From Flavobacteriaceae bacterium (lineage in GTDB: Bacteria; Bacteroidota; Bacteroidia; Flavobacteriales; Flavobacteriaceae), in NCBI GenBank assembly GCA_018402135.1, contig JAGYJF010000005.1:530680-594679 (forward strand): a stretch of 64,000 bases of DNA, written 5' to 3'. Position 1 is the stretch's first letter, and each line of letters starts with the position of its first letter. Shown piece by piece: positions 1-8,910 of this stretch. A program made the translations under genes and the position numbers. The notes beneath the pieces are model-generated. The model was not told the DNA's origin. It searched no databases and was given only the letters and a program-made list of their open reading frames with translations.

Positions 1-417
1 TTAGGATTTAAAGACGATGTTGTAACAGTGAAAAACGGTTATGGTAGAAATTTTTTAATTCCTCAAGGTCAAGCAATCTTAGCAACCTCATCTGCTAGAA
101 AAGTATTGGCTGAAAACTTAAAGCAACGCGCTTATAAAGAAAAGAAAATTATTGACGAGGCTAAAGCAATAGCAGCTGCTATTTCAGCATTAGAGTTAAA
201 AATCACTTCTAAAGTTGGAACTGGTGATAAACTTTTTGGTTCTGTAAACAACATCGATGTTGCAGAAGCTTTACAAAAAGAAGGCCAGACTGTTGATAAA
301 AAATATATCAACGTAATTGGTGGCAGCGTAAAACGCTTAGGTAAATACAATGCTATCATTAGATTGCACAGAGAAGTATCTGTAGATTTAGAATTCGACG
401 TTATCGCCGAAGCTTAA
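1..417 (+). CDS. rplI: 50S ribosomal protein L9 (5' end outside window)
   Basis: L9 binds domain V of 23S rRNA and helps keep the reading frame during translation. The reading frame is open from base 1 and encodes LGFKDDVVTVKNGYGRNFLI, the standard N-terminal region of L9, so only about ten residues lie outside the window; the GTG at 28 is an internal valine and not the start. The GYGRNFLIPQG segment and the C-terminal domain with the IGGSVKRLGKYN stretch are family features. In this phylum the gene usually follows rpsF and rpsR, which would lie to the left. A rho-independent terminator follows immediately. The assignment is secure. Confidence 0.97.
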   Translation, partial: LGFKDDVVTVKNGYGRNFLIPQGQAILATSSARKVLAENLKQRAYKEKKIIDEAKAIAAAISALELKITSKVGTGDKLFGSVNNIDVAEALQKEGQTVDKKYINVIGGSVKRLGKYNAIIRLHREVSVDLEFDVIAEA

Positions 418-435
418 ATTTCACTCCTATAGTTA

Positions 436-469
436 AAAACCGTTTAGTTTTACTAAGCGGTTTTTCTTT
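436..469 (+). terminator. Rho-independent terminator after rplI
   Basis: A 12-bp stem, AAACCGTTTAG pairing with CTAAGCGGTTT through one G-T wobble, has a five-base loop and is followed by a T-rich run. It ends the rplI transcript. Confidence 0.88.
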
Positions 470-503
470 TTAATACAATTTGATAAACTTAAATCTTTAA
501 ATC

Positions 504-983
504 TTGAAATACAGCCGACTCACCAAAGAACAGTTTGAGGAAATGCATCAAGAATTTATTAATTTCTTGGCAACCCAGTCCATAACCGCCAAAGAATGGG
601 ATACTATTAAATTAGAAAATCCCGAAGCAGCAGAGCAGGAATTAGATGTTTTTAGCGATTTGATTTGGCAAGGTGTGTTGCAAAAAATCAAATATCTTGA
701 AAACATTTCTTCACAACAAATGTTTTTGTTTCACATTGAAGACAATCAAATTCGTGTAATTGTTATAAAAATAGAAAAGCCACAAATTGACATCACCACA
801 AAAGAAGGCTACGATTGGTTAAAGCTTAATTTATTTGACGAATCGGTAAAATTGTTAAATGGCAAAAAACCATACACCGATGATAAATTGATGGATCGTT
901 TTAACCTCATTCAACAAGGCGCTATCATCACAAAAGGCGAATTGTTTCAATTCTTCGATCAGTTGCTTAAATCATCTAATTAG
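504..983 (+). CDS. DUF6495-type conserved flavobacterial protein
   Basis: This 159-residue soluble protein begins with a TTG codon; the N-terminus reads KYSRLTKEQFEEMHQEFINF. I recognise it as the family annotated DUF6495, common beside rplI in Flavobacteriia, but recall rather than a search supports that. It has no signal peptide, membrane helix or catalytic motif I can see. It is mostly acidic and amphipathic, with a central LENISSQQMFLFHIEDNQIRV segment suggesting a small alpha/beta fold. It stands alone between the rplI terminator and a convergent permease gene. Function unknown. Confidence 0.8.
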   Translation: MKYSRLTKEQFEEMHQEFINFLATQSITAKEWDTIKLENPEAAEQELDVFSDLIWQGVLQKIKYLENISSQQMFLFHIEDNQIRVIVIKIEKPQIDITTKEGYDWLKLNLFDESVKLLNGKKPYTDDKLMDRFNLIQQGAIITKGELFQFFDQLLKSSN

Positions 984-1170
984 AATGATTGTAATGAAGC
1001 CAAGCGTGGGCTTATCCTAAGCTTTGCTTGGGAGTAAGGTGGGCTGTGCACTGGAGTATCTATATATTTGTTTTGTTTTTGACCCGTCCTAAAATAGCTA
1101 TACAAGATATTATGACGTACGGTTTGTGACGATCTTATTACAAGATTGTACTTTGTGGTAATTTAAGTCT

Positions 1171-2409
1171 TCACTCGTAGCGCAACGATTCAATCGGATC
1201 TAACTTTGAAGCCTTTATTGCAGGGAATAACCCAGATATAATCGCTACTATAAAGGTCACACTAATGGCCCAAATTATCGCCGTCCAAGGCAACCCAAAC
1301 TGAAGTTTGAAAAAGCCAGCGATACCCAAAGCTATCAAAGTCCCTAAAATAATCCCCAATAAACCGCCTAGTTGGCTAATCATAATAGTCTCCATAAGAA
1401 ATTGTTCGGCAATGGTTTTTCGTTTGGCACCTAAGGCTTTTCTTACACCAATTTCTCTGGTGCGTTCGGAAACTGAAACCAACATGATATTCATTAGCGC
1501 AATGGTTGAACCAAAAATAGTAATGGCGCTGATAATGATAGAAGCCAAGTAAAGATAACCCGTGATACTGCCAATTCTATTAAGCAAATCATCACTACGC
1601 ACAATTCCAAAGTTATTGTCTTCTAACGGACTTAAACCTCGAATGTTTCTGAAAACTGCCATGGCATCATCTTGCGCACCTTCCAGCATGTCTTTATTGT
1701 CAACTTTAATCGTTAAAGCGTAATTAATGTTGGGATTGGTAAAAATTGATCTGGCTTTTTGAAGCGGAATTAAAACTCGTAAATCCTGATTGTTTCCAAA
1801 AGTAGCACCTTTGGATTTTAAAACGCCAATCACAGTAAATTTACTACCGCGAACGCTAATAACTTTACCTATGGGGTTTACATCGTTGAGTATCGCTTTT
1901 TGTAGGTCGCTACCAATCACACACACATTAGCATTATTGCTAACATCAAAATAGTTAAGTTGACGGCCATCCTCAATTTCCAATCCTGAATTATTAATAA
2001 AATGTTCATTAACACCTAAGACGGCCACTTCTGGATCGGTTTTTTGATTTTCAAACTTTATTTCTGCCTGAGTCGTTCCAAAAAAGGAAACTGAAGTTTG
2101 GGTACCTGGATAATTAAATTGATTTTCAAAATCCCGAATGTTGTTATAGTTAATGACAGGGTTGATAACTTGTCTGTCTCTGCCAGTTCGCTGCACGGTA
2201 AGCTCGTATTGTTGTATATTAAAGGTATTCGCTCCCATTGATGAAAAGTCGTCGCTAATCGTGTTTTCTAAGGCCGAAACCAATCCTAAAATACCAACAA
2301 GCGCCGTGATACCAATGGCGATGATAAATACGGTTAAAGCAGTTCTTAATTTCTGACTTTTGATAGAGCCGCTGGCGATCCTAAAATTTTCCCTAAATAA
2401 TGCAAACAT
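1171..2409 (-). CDS. MacB/FtsX-type ABC transporter permease
   Basis: The 412-residue protein has the MacB layout: an N-terminal transmembrane helix (about 20-45, VFIIAIGITALVGILGLVSA), a large periplasmic domain (about 50-280), then three C-terminal helices of the FtsX domain (about 285-405). The motif SVSERTREIGVRKALGAKR after the second helix and the end AIKASKLDPIESLRYE are typical. Such permeases couple a cytoplasmic ATPase to lipoprotein, peptide or drug export across the envelope. The partner ATPase is not adjacent. It is transcribed alone on the minus strand, divergent from hisS. Confidence 0.9.
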   Translation of the reverse strand: MFALFRENFRIASGSIKSQKLRTALTVFIIAIGITALVGILGLVSALENTISDDFSSMGANTFNIQQYELTVQRTGRDRQVINPVINYNNIRDFENQFNYPGTQTSVSFFGTTQAEIKFENQKTDPEVAVLGVNEHFINNSGLEIEDGRQLNYFDVSNNANVCVIGSDLQKAILNDVNPIGKVISVRGSKFTVIGVLKSKGATFGNNQDLRVLIPLQKARSIFTNPNINYALTIKVDNKDMLEGAQDDAMAVFRNIRGLSPLEDNNFGIVRSDDLLNRIGSITGYLYLASIIISAITIFGSTIALMNIMLVSVSERTREIGVRKALGAKRKTIAEQFLMETIMISQLGGLLGIILGTLIALGIAGFFKLQFGLPWTAIIWAISVTFIVAIISGLFPAIKASKLDPIESLRYE

Positions 2410-2509
2410 GAAATTATGAGCTAAAAAGTTGGTTTATGGTAAGACTACCAAACTTGCATAAAGTTACTATAAAATTAAAATAACTTAAGACGAACTGTTG
2501 AAATTATAA

Positions 2510-2606
2510 TATTTTTGTGATGAATTGAATGAATAATCACAGATGGACTCTTTCCTATAAAGTAGGAACACCAACTTTAAAACTGAGATTCCCACTTTCG
2601 TGGGAA
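2510..2606 (+). promoter_or_regulatory. hisS promoter box and two-hairpin leader
   Basis: A Bacteroidota -7 box TATTTTTG lies at 2510-2517. The leader then carries two small perfect hairpins. TTCCTA/TAGGAA with a 5-base loop spans 2552-2568, and TTCCCAC/GTGGGAA with a 4-base loop spans 2589-2606. The second ends six bases before the hisS ATG and could affect access to the start. The TTCCCACTTTCGTGGGAA form resembles dispersed palindromes seen between flavobacterial genes. Whether it regulates hisS or is only a repeat is open. Confidence 0.55.
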
Positions 2607-2612
2607 GTTGAT

Positions 2613-3983
2613 ATGACACAAAAACCGAGCATACCCAAAGGCACCCGAGATTTTAATCCCGAAGAAGTAGCCAAACGACAATATATAATCAGCACTATTA
2701 AACAGCAATTTGAACGTTTTGGATTTCAACCCATTGAAACACCAAGCTTTGAAAACTCTGAAACTTTAATGGGGAAATATGGGGATGAAGGCGATCGGCT
2801 TATTTTTAAGATATTAAATTCGGGGGATTATTTATCTAAGGTTGAAAACGAAATTCTTTCTCAAAAAAGTGAGGCCATCCTTACACCTTTGATTTCCGAA
2901 AAAGCGCTTCGTTACGATCTTACCGTACCGTTTGCGCGTTATGTGGTACAACACCAAAACGAGATTGACTTTCCATTTAAGCGGTATCAAATTCAGGCAG
3001 TTTGGCGCGCCGATAGACCACAAAAAGGCCGATTTAGAGAGTTTTACCAATGCGATGCAGATGTGGTTGGTTCGGATAGTTTGTGGCAGGAAGTAGAGTT
3101 TATCCAATTATACGATTCGGTTTTTACAGCCCTTCAATTAGAAGGTGTTACTATTAAAATCAACAATAGAAAAATACTGTCGGGTATTGCTGAGGTCATT
3201 GGAGCACACGATAAACTCATCGATTTCACAGTGGCCTTAGATAAACTAGATAAAATAGGTGAGGATAAGGTAAAGGAAGAAATGCTGGTTAAAGGGATTT
3301 CTGCAGATGGTATCGAAAAATTGCAGCCGTTATTTAGCTTATCTGGCGATTTTGACACTCAAATTCAGCTTTTAAAAGCAATGTTGTCTACATCCGTTGA
3401 TGGTTTAAAAGGTATTACGGAATTAGAATTTATTAGCAAAGCCATTCAATCTTTAAATTTAAAAACAGCCAATCTCGAATTAGACGTGACCTTGGCAAGA
3501 GGCTTGAATTATTACACCGGTGCCATTTTTGAAGTGGCAGCTCCTAAATCTGTCAGCATGGGTTCTATTGGCGGTGGTGGACGTTACGACGATTTAACAG
3601 GGATTTTTGGCTTAAACGATATAAGCGGTGTCGGTATTAGCTTCGGATTGGATAGGATTTATTTAGTTTTGGAAGCCTTAAATTTATTTCCAGATACAGT
3701 TACCAATGCCACACGTGTGCTGTTTATTAATTTCGGTGAAAAAGAAGCTTTACACTGTTTGAAAATTATTCAAAAATTAAGACAGCAGAACATCAATGCC
3801 GAATTATATCCTGACGATGCAAAAATGAAAAAACAAATGAATTATGCCAACAAGCGGAACATTCCTTATGTGGTTTTGGTTGGTGAGGCTGAAATTAATG
3901 CCAATTCCTTCACCTTAAAAAACATGATTTCTGGAACTCAAGATTCTCTTTCAGAATCAGATTTAATAAAAGTATTACAATAA
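2613..3983 (+). CDS. hisS: Histidine--tRNA ligase
   Basis: Class II aminoacyl-tRNA synthetase that charges tRNA-His in the cytosol. The ATG at 2613 gives [14 protein letters not shown], the standard start of the family, and a 456-residue product; an upstream in-frame ATG at 2529 would add 28 residues encoded by the hairpin leader and is rejected. Visible features are motif 1 (PIETPSFE, about 37-44), motif 2 (about 110-150, [20 protein letters not shown]), the histidine-specific [14 protein letters not shown] block, motif 3 (GISFGLDRI) and a C-terminal anticodon-binding domain (from about 370). A terminator follows the stop directly. Confidence 0.97.
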   Translation: MTQKPSIPKGTRDFNPEEVAKRQYIISTIKQQFERFGFQPIETPSFENSETLMGKYGDEGDRLIFKILNSGDYLSKVENEILSQKSEAILTPLISEKALRYDLTVPFARYVVQHQNEIDFPFKRYQIQAVWRADRPQKGRFREFYQCDADVVGSDSLWQEVEFIQLYDSVFTALQLEGVTIKINNRKILSGIAEVIGAHDKLIDFTVALDKLDKIGEDKVKEEMLVKGISADGIEKLQPLFSLSGDFDTQIQLLKAMLSTSVDGLKGITELEFISKAIQSLNLKTANLELDVTLARGLNYYTGAIFEVAAPKSVSMGSIGGGGRYDDLTGIFGLNDISGVGISFGLDRIYLVLEALNLFPDTVTNATRVLFINFGEKEALHCLKIIQKLRQQNINAELYPDDAKMKKQMNYANKRNIPYVVLVGEAEINANSFTLKNMISGTQDSLSESDLIKVLQ

Positions 3984-4013
3984 AAAAGTCCCGCTCTATG
4001 CGGGACTTTTTTT
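3984..4013 (+). terminator. Terminator between hisS and the LamG gene
   Basis: AAAAGTCCCGC pairs with GCGGGACTTTT across a five-base loop, with A and T runs outside on each side. The symmetric flanks let it act for hisS and for the convergent minus-strand gene. Confidence 0.9.
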
Positions 4014-4032
4014 ATAGTTAAGTTTTTGGCAA

Positions 4033-7000
4033 TTATTTTACGATGACCTTCTTAGATACCGAACCGCTTACAGTATTTATTTTGATTATGTAAGTACCTG
4101 CACTTAGATTCTTAACTGGGTATTCAGAATAACCGCTATCTGAAATATTTTGAATGTTGGTCATAGATTGACCAAGTATGTTTATTAATTCTAAGGATTT
4201 AATTTCAATTCCAGTTGGATTCATGAGCACAATGCTTTCGTTGTTATTAGCATAGGAAGCATCTAACGATTTGATGGCTTCATCACCAATAGAAAGGGAG
4301 GCATCTGGTTTGTTGAATAGAATGTCGAATCTATTTAAATATTCCCCTTCAAACATATAGAACTCATAAGGACTGTCGTTTAAATGGTGGTAATAGTCTA
4401 ATTGCTTATCGTGTAAATACACCGATATATTATCTGGAACGTTTTCTAAAACATTGATAGATATAGTGTTACTACCATCTGAAGAGACTTTTATACCCAA
4501 AGGATATCTGATAATGTCATCTAAAATATCACTACCTTGAATGATGTAGTTGTCATCTTCAATCATCCAGAACAAATCATCAATTTGTGTTTCGTTAAGT
4601 TTGGCATCGTAACCCCAATCTCTGTTCGGTGTAGCTTTTTCGTCTATGGTTAATAACAACTGACGTTGGATTAGATTGGTAGATAACATACCAATTCTAA
4701 ATTTCATACGAGGATCGGCTTCGTCAACTACAGTTCGGTAGTAGTGATTGTTTGAGCTTCGCATAAATACAGAGGTTCCAGATAAACTACCGTCTTCTTT
4801 TTCAAAGATACGTTGACTGTTGTTAAAGTTGATAGTGCCACCTGAACCTTCAGCAGTTACAAAGAAACCTTGACTTACCGGAATGTATCTTCCAGGTGTT
4901 TTTCGTGCAGTTCCGCCCATGCCAACATCAGGATGAAGAATACCTTGGTTGGCACTAGGCGTGCCACCAGATAAATTATAGGTACCGTAACCACCTTGGT
5001 ATTCTCTTAAAATATGTGAGCCGCCACCCCAATGTTCCCAGAAGTATAAAGTACCATCTAGAGCACCAGTGCCACCAATTACAGGGCCGTTGTCAAGGAT
5101 AAATTGAACTGCATCAATTGCAGATGGATAAGGGTTACCTACTAAATAATCGCTGTTTGCTGTTATCGTCAGGTTAATATCTCCATTATTAGGTTTGCCA
5201 TTAAACACATAGTTTTGGTCGTCCACCACTGCACCCGTTCCTGGGCCTTTCATGGTAAAGCCTTCACCAGCCAAGATACTTCCTGTGCTTCTTACATGTT
5301 GCCAAGCTGAGTATTGTCCTGTGGCTTGGTTGGCAAATTTCCAAATCCAGAAATCAGCGATACCGACAGGCGAGGAGTTGCTACCGTTAAAACCCGCGGA
5401 AATAAAGTTGATAGGACTATTGCCGTCTTGTATAACTGTGGGTAGCGTATAACTATTATTATTAGTGGTTGTATTTCTTAGTCCAACCGGTGATGACCAG
5501 TAATTGTAAGTATACGTATCGGCCGTTCCTTGCTGGTCACGTTCTAATCTTCCTGAACTGGTTACATCAAAATCACTATCTATATTTTGTACCAATTGCG
5601 ATTCGCCTTCTAAGTCTATAACACCATCTAGTTTTAGATAATGGGTTATTAATAAACCATTACCTTCGTTGCTAGCGTTATCTCCATCAAGGGTTAGTGT
5701 ATTAGCTTGAACATCTAAACTAAGTAGATATCTGTTGTCATTTTTAATAGAAGGCAAGGCAGTATTCTCCATCGTAATGTTATGGTTAGTTCTAACAATA
5801 TTCCAATCTACCGTTTGATTTGAATTTACAATAGAAGTTGAGCCAGGAATATACTGTACATTTCCGTTAAGCCATGTATTGCTTGTATTCCAATTACCAT
5901 TTGTATTTGAAATATAGGGTAGTGGTGCAGTTTGTCGGTCAACAGTTCTTAAGTTTCTCAAAGCGCCCTGATTACCGTTTCCAGAGGCGTCATCAGTATT
6001 TGTATAGGTATAAACCGACATTGGGTAATAAGCTGCTAAATCAGACCAGGGCACCGAACCTATTTCATATTTTGTGATTGAAGTTGGTACAATTTTTCCA
6101 TTTGTAAAAGAAGTATTTTCTTCAATTTCCTGATTCATTATAAATCGTAATTGCGCTTCGCTTAGATTTCGATTCCAAATTCTTACTTCATCTATATTTC
6201 CTCTAAAATGTTGTATAGGTGTGTTTTTAGCTGCCGCTGCAATATAGAAATATTCATCGGTCGACGGAGGTGCAATTCTGTTTGCCGAATTGTCTCTCAC
6301 GCCATCAATATATAAACTAACTGTTGTTCCATTATATATTACTGCGACATGATGCCATTCTTCGTCAGGAATATTGGTATTTGAAATGATGCTTTGATAG
6401 CTGCCATTCCTCCAAACCATTTCAATACGGTTATCATTCAAAAATCTAAAGTCGTAACCTTGAGTAAAGGCTGCGTCTCTTTTAGAAGCGATTGATGAGA
6501 TCCCGGTATCTGCGGCATTTCTTTTTACCCATGCCGAAATTGTAAATCCAGCAGGGTTTAAGTTTACCTTATCTTCCATATCGATAAAGTCTGTTGTACC
6601 ATTAAAATATATAGATCTCACTACTTCTATTTGAGGGGCATATCCAAAGGTGATGTATTTCGTGCCGTCAAAATCGTAGTTAGTTTCTAAATTACCATTT
6701 CCATCGTCTACCATTAAAGTATAGGCTGCAGTAGGGTCAAAAACCCCAGTATCAGAGATAAACATATAATAACTTCCTGGAGGTGAGATATTTCTTATGG
6801 CATTTTGAGGAATACGTACTTTAACAGTAGGCACATCGCCACCCGTTTCAACAAATTTCCAAATGCGTTGCATGGCCGTAAAACTTACTTCCGTACTTAA
6901 ACCCGATATATTTGCACTCATGTCAACTGTAATGGTTGCTGAAGCCGAGTTTAAATCGGCACCGTTATCACCCCACATCAAGAATTCTCTATTGTTTAAC

Positions 7001-8670
7001 GTGGTTGTGTTTAAGGTTTTATTATCGAAGTTAGTATCGTAAATTTCTGTAAGTCCAACGGTTAGGATGCCTCTTGTTCTTCCATCGGCATCAGTTTCAA
7101 AATTGATACTTCTGGATTGTTTCTGTTCAAGATCCGATGCGTCATCTCTACCGATACCAGCTATGTCAAAATTGTAACCAACATTGTTTGATTGATCCCA
7201 AATTAATGATCCGTTACTATCCACATAGTCTGTAGATATACCATTCACACCTTGGGTAATTCCATATTTTACAGCAAGGTAGCTTTCAATTCGCGGTCTT
7301 TCAGTACCGTCATTTTTTCTGCTATCATAACTAATGACCTCTGCAATTCTTCCATTAAAACTACCAGCAAAAGCCTGACTGCGTCCTAACCAAAATCTAC
7401 GATTATTAGAATTGGCAAATTGCGGAACTCCAACTTCATGAATACCAATGTTATTACCATTCATGTACAACTCTTGCGAGGTACCTGCCGTTGTGTTTCT
7501 GGCACTAAGCACTAATACACTATTAGAATTATAGACTGTAGCTCCGGTTTCTGCAATGCCATAACCTCGAAGATTGGGGTCTGTCGGAGTGGGATTTGGA
7601 TTCGTGCCATTAGCAAAGGCTACCATCTCATTTTCAAATCTAGCGGAGTAGTCTCCAAATCCATAACCCGTTACGTCTTCATCCCAATCGTTTGTAATTG
7701 TATTTTGACCACAAAATATATCCATTGGAGGAAACAATGAACTATTCACGGTAATGTCAGGCACAACAACAACATATAGTTCTTGAGTGTTGAAACCTCC
7801 GGTGGCATGAAGGTTATCTCTATTAGTCTCTAAATACGTAAAACTCTTTGGCGCATCGTGATTATTGTCAAAGTTTATTACTGGATTAAAATTTACATTA
7901 TCAGTAATATTGTTTTTAAATAGGGGTCTTCTCAAAGAAGGGTTTGTTTCATCGGTTACTTTGGCATTATGACCTAGACCATTGTCTACCCAAGTATTTA
8001 CATAGGTATTGTTACCTTGTACAGAACTGCCGTTTACTTTATCTGCCTTTAACCAAACGGTTAAGCCTGATGCAATCCCTCCTGGAGCTAGAGAAATGGA
8101 ATTATAATTTGTACCTGTAATAGTGATATAGTCTAAATAAAAAAATCTATCATTTCGTCCGTTATTCGACATTATAAATCTAAATTGAGAATTTGCTGAG
8201 AAGGTATAATCTGTGCTAAAGAGAGTAGTAGTAAAAGAGTGATATTGCGTATTATTGATATTTCTCCAGTTAGTTCCGGATGCACTTCCGTTTACAATGA
8301 CATCAACAGTTTGCCAGGATGCGCTATTATTTGGCCTGTATTGGATAGTCATCTGATAAGTATTATTGACGTTTGTAGATCTTCTAACAAATAATTGTAA
8401 ATCAACTTTATTATAGCCGCTAGTATTAATATTAGTGCGTGTCGCGCTACTGCCATTAAAGGCTAATCGAAGAAAATGGTTGTCCTTGTAAGCTAATGGA
8501 TTGCTATTAATACGGCCCGAGTTAGTGCCAGCATGACTCCATCCATCTAATCCTGACTCAAAGTTTGCTTGGTGAATAATAGTTTGAGCTGACAGTTGCA
8601 TACTAACAATCAGTAATAACAACAATGTTGGAAAAACATACCTATTTAGGTATACAATAAAAGTTTTCAT
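4033..8670 (-). CDS. Giant secreted LamG-domain protein with T9SS sorting domain
   Basis: 1545 residues. A Sec signal peptide (1-29, ending SMQLSAQ) is followed by a beta-rich CBM-like N-terminal domain (about 32-190). Next comes a second domain opening GLTVWLKADKVNGSS, of the kind found in flavobacterial surface proteins. A LamG/concanavalin-like domain (about 685-845) contains FTISAWVKRN and YLFIDGVRD-like segments (here SLYIDGVRD). The C-terminus (about 1460-1545, NILGQSMTNI then LSAGTYIIKINTVSG) is a type A T9SS sorting domain. It is thus exported to the cell surface or medium. LamG domains often bind glycans or adhesion partners; no catalytic residues are evident, so adhesin or polysaccharide binding is inference. 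It sits beside a second T9SS giant in the same orientation. Confidence 0.88.
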   Translation of the reverse strand: MKTFIVYLNRYVFPTLLLLLIVSMQLSAQTIIHQANFESGLDGWSHAGTNSGRINSNPLAYKDNHFLRLAFNGSSATRTNINTSGYNKVDLQLFVRRSTNVNNTYQMTIQYRPNNSASWQTVDVIVNGSASGTNWRNINNTQYHSFTTTLFSTDYTFSANSQFRFIMSNNGRNDRFFYLDYITITGTNYNSISLAPGGIASGLTVWLKADKVNGSSVQGNNTYVNTWVDNGLGHNAKVTDETNPSLRRPLFKNNITDNVNFNPVINFDNNHDAPKSFTYLETNRDNLHATGGFNTQELYVVVVPDITVNSSLFPPMDIFCGQNTITNDWDEDVTGYGFGDYSARFENEMVAFANGTNPNPTPTDPNLRGYGIAETGATVYNSNSVLVLSARNTTAGTSQELYMNGNNIGIHEVGVPQFANSNNRRFWLGRSQAFAGSFNGRIAEVISYDSRKNDGTERPRIESYLAVKYGITQGVNGISTDYVDSNGSLIWDQSNNVGYNFDIAGIGRDDASDLEQKQSRSINFETDADGRTRGILTVGLTEIYDTNFDNKTLNTTTLNNREFLMWGDNGADLNSASATITVDMSANISGLSTEVSFTAMQRIWKFVETGGDVPTVKVRIPQNAIRNISPPGSYYMFISDTGVFDPTAAYTLMVDDGNGNLETNYDFDGTKYITFGYAPQIEVVRSIYFNGTTDFIDMEDKVNLNPAGFTISAWVKRNAADTGISSIASKRDAAFTQGYDFRFLNDNRIEMVWRNGSYQSIISNTNIPDEEWHHVAVIYNGTTVSLYIDGVRDNSANRIAPPSTDEYFYIAAAAKNTPIQHFRGNIDEVRIWNRNLSEAQLRFIMNQEIEENTSFTNGKIVPTSITKYEIGSVPWSDLAAYYPMSVYTYTNTDDASGNGNQGALRNLRTVDRQTAPLPYISNTNGNWNTSNTWLNGNVQYIPGSTSIVNSNQTVDWNIVRTNHNITMENTALPSIKNDNRYLLSLDVQANTLTLDGDNASNEGNGLLITHYLKLDGVIDLEGESQLVQNIDSDFDVTSSGRLERDQQGTADTYTYNYWSSPVGLRNTTTNNNSYTLPTVIQDGNSPINFISAGFNGSNSSPVGIADFWIWKFANQATGQYSAWQHVRSTGSILAGEGFTMKGPGTGAVVDDQNYVFNGKPNNGDINLTITANSDYLVGNPYPSAIDAVQFILDNGPVIGGTGALDGTLYFWEHWGGGSHILREYQGGYGTYNLSGGTPSANQGILHPDVGMGGTARKTPGRYIPVSQGFFVTAEGSGGTINFNNSQRIFEKEDGSLSGTSVFMRSSNNHYYRTVVDEADPRMKFRIGMLSTNLIQRQLLLTIDEKATPNRDWGYDAKLNETQIDDLFWMIEDDNYIIQGSDILDDIIRYPLGIKVSSDGSNTISINVLENVPDNISVYLHDKQLDYYHHLNDSPYEFYMFEGEYLNRFDILFNKPDASLSIGDEAIKSLDASYANNNESIVLMNPTGIEIKSLELINILGQSMTNIQNISDSGYSEYPVKNLSAGTYIIKINTVSGSVSKKVIVK

Positions 8671-8860
8671 AAGCGGTTAATTTATAGTTTGGGACTAATC
8701 AATGAGCAAACATAACAAGTAATTCTGTGAAATGCAAAAAAAATCGATGAAATGCTTTTGTAAATTTTAAGTAATTGTAAATCAAATAGTATATAATATG
8801 TTCTATTTTAAATAGGGGCTATAGAAATTAATAATAGCATTTGATATTAAGAGTTTTAAA

Positions 8861-8893
8861 AAAAAAAGCTGAACCATTCGATTCAGCTTTTTT
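8861..8893 (-). terminator. Terminator downstream of the M14 peptidase gene
   Basis: AAAAAAGCTGAA pairs with TTCAGCTTTTTT around an eight-base loop; on the minus strand it ends in a T run, just after the stop at 8911. Confidence 0.88.
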
Positions 8894-8910
8894 AACAAAA
8901 AACAATATGT

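Noticed and set aside
1010..1125. Possible IS-end remnant (GACCCGTCCTAAAATAG) and a CCAAGC/GCTTGG inverted repeat downstream of the DUF6495 gene
   Set aside because: The text resembles IS ends seen in flavobacteria, but there is no partner end, no target duplication and no transposase remnant nearby.
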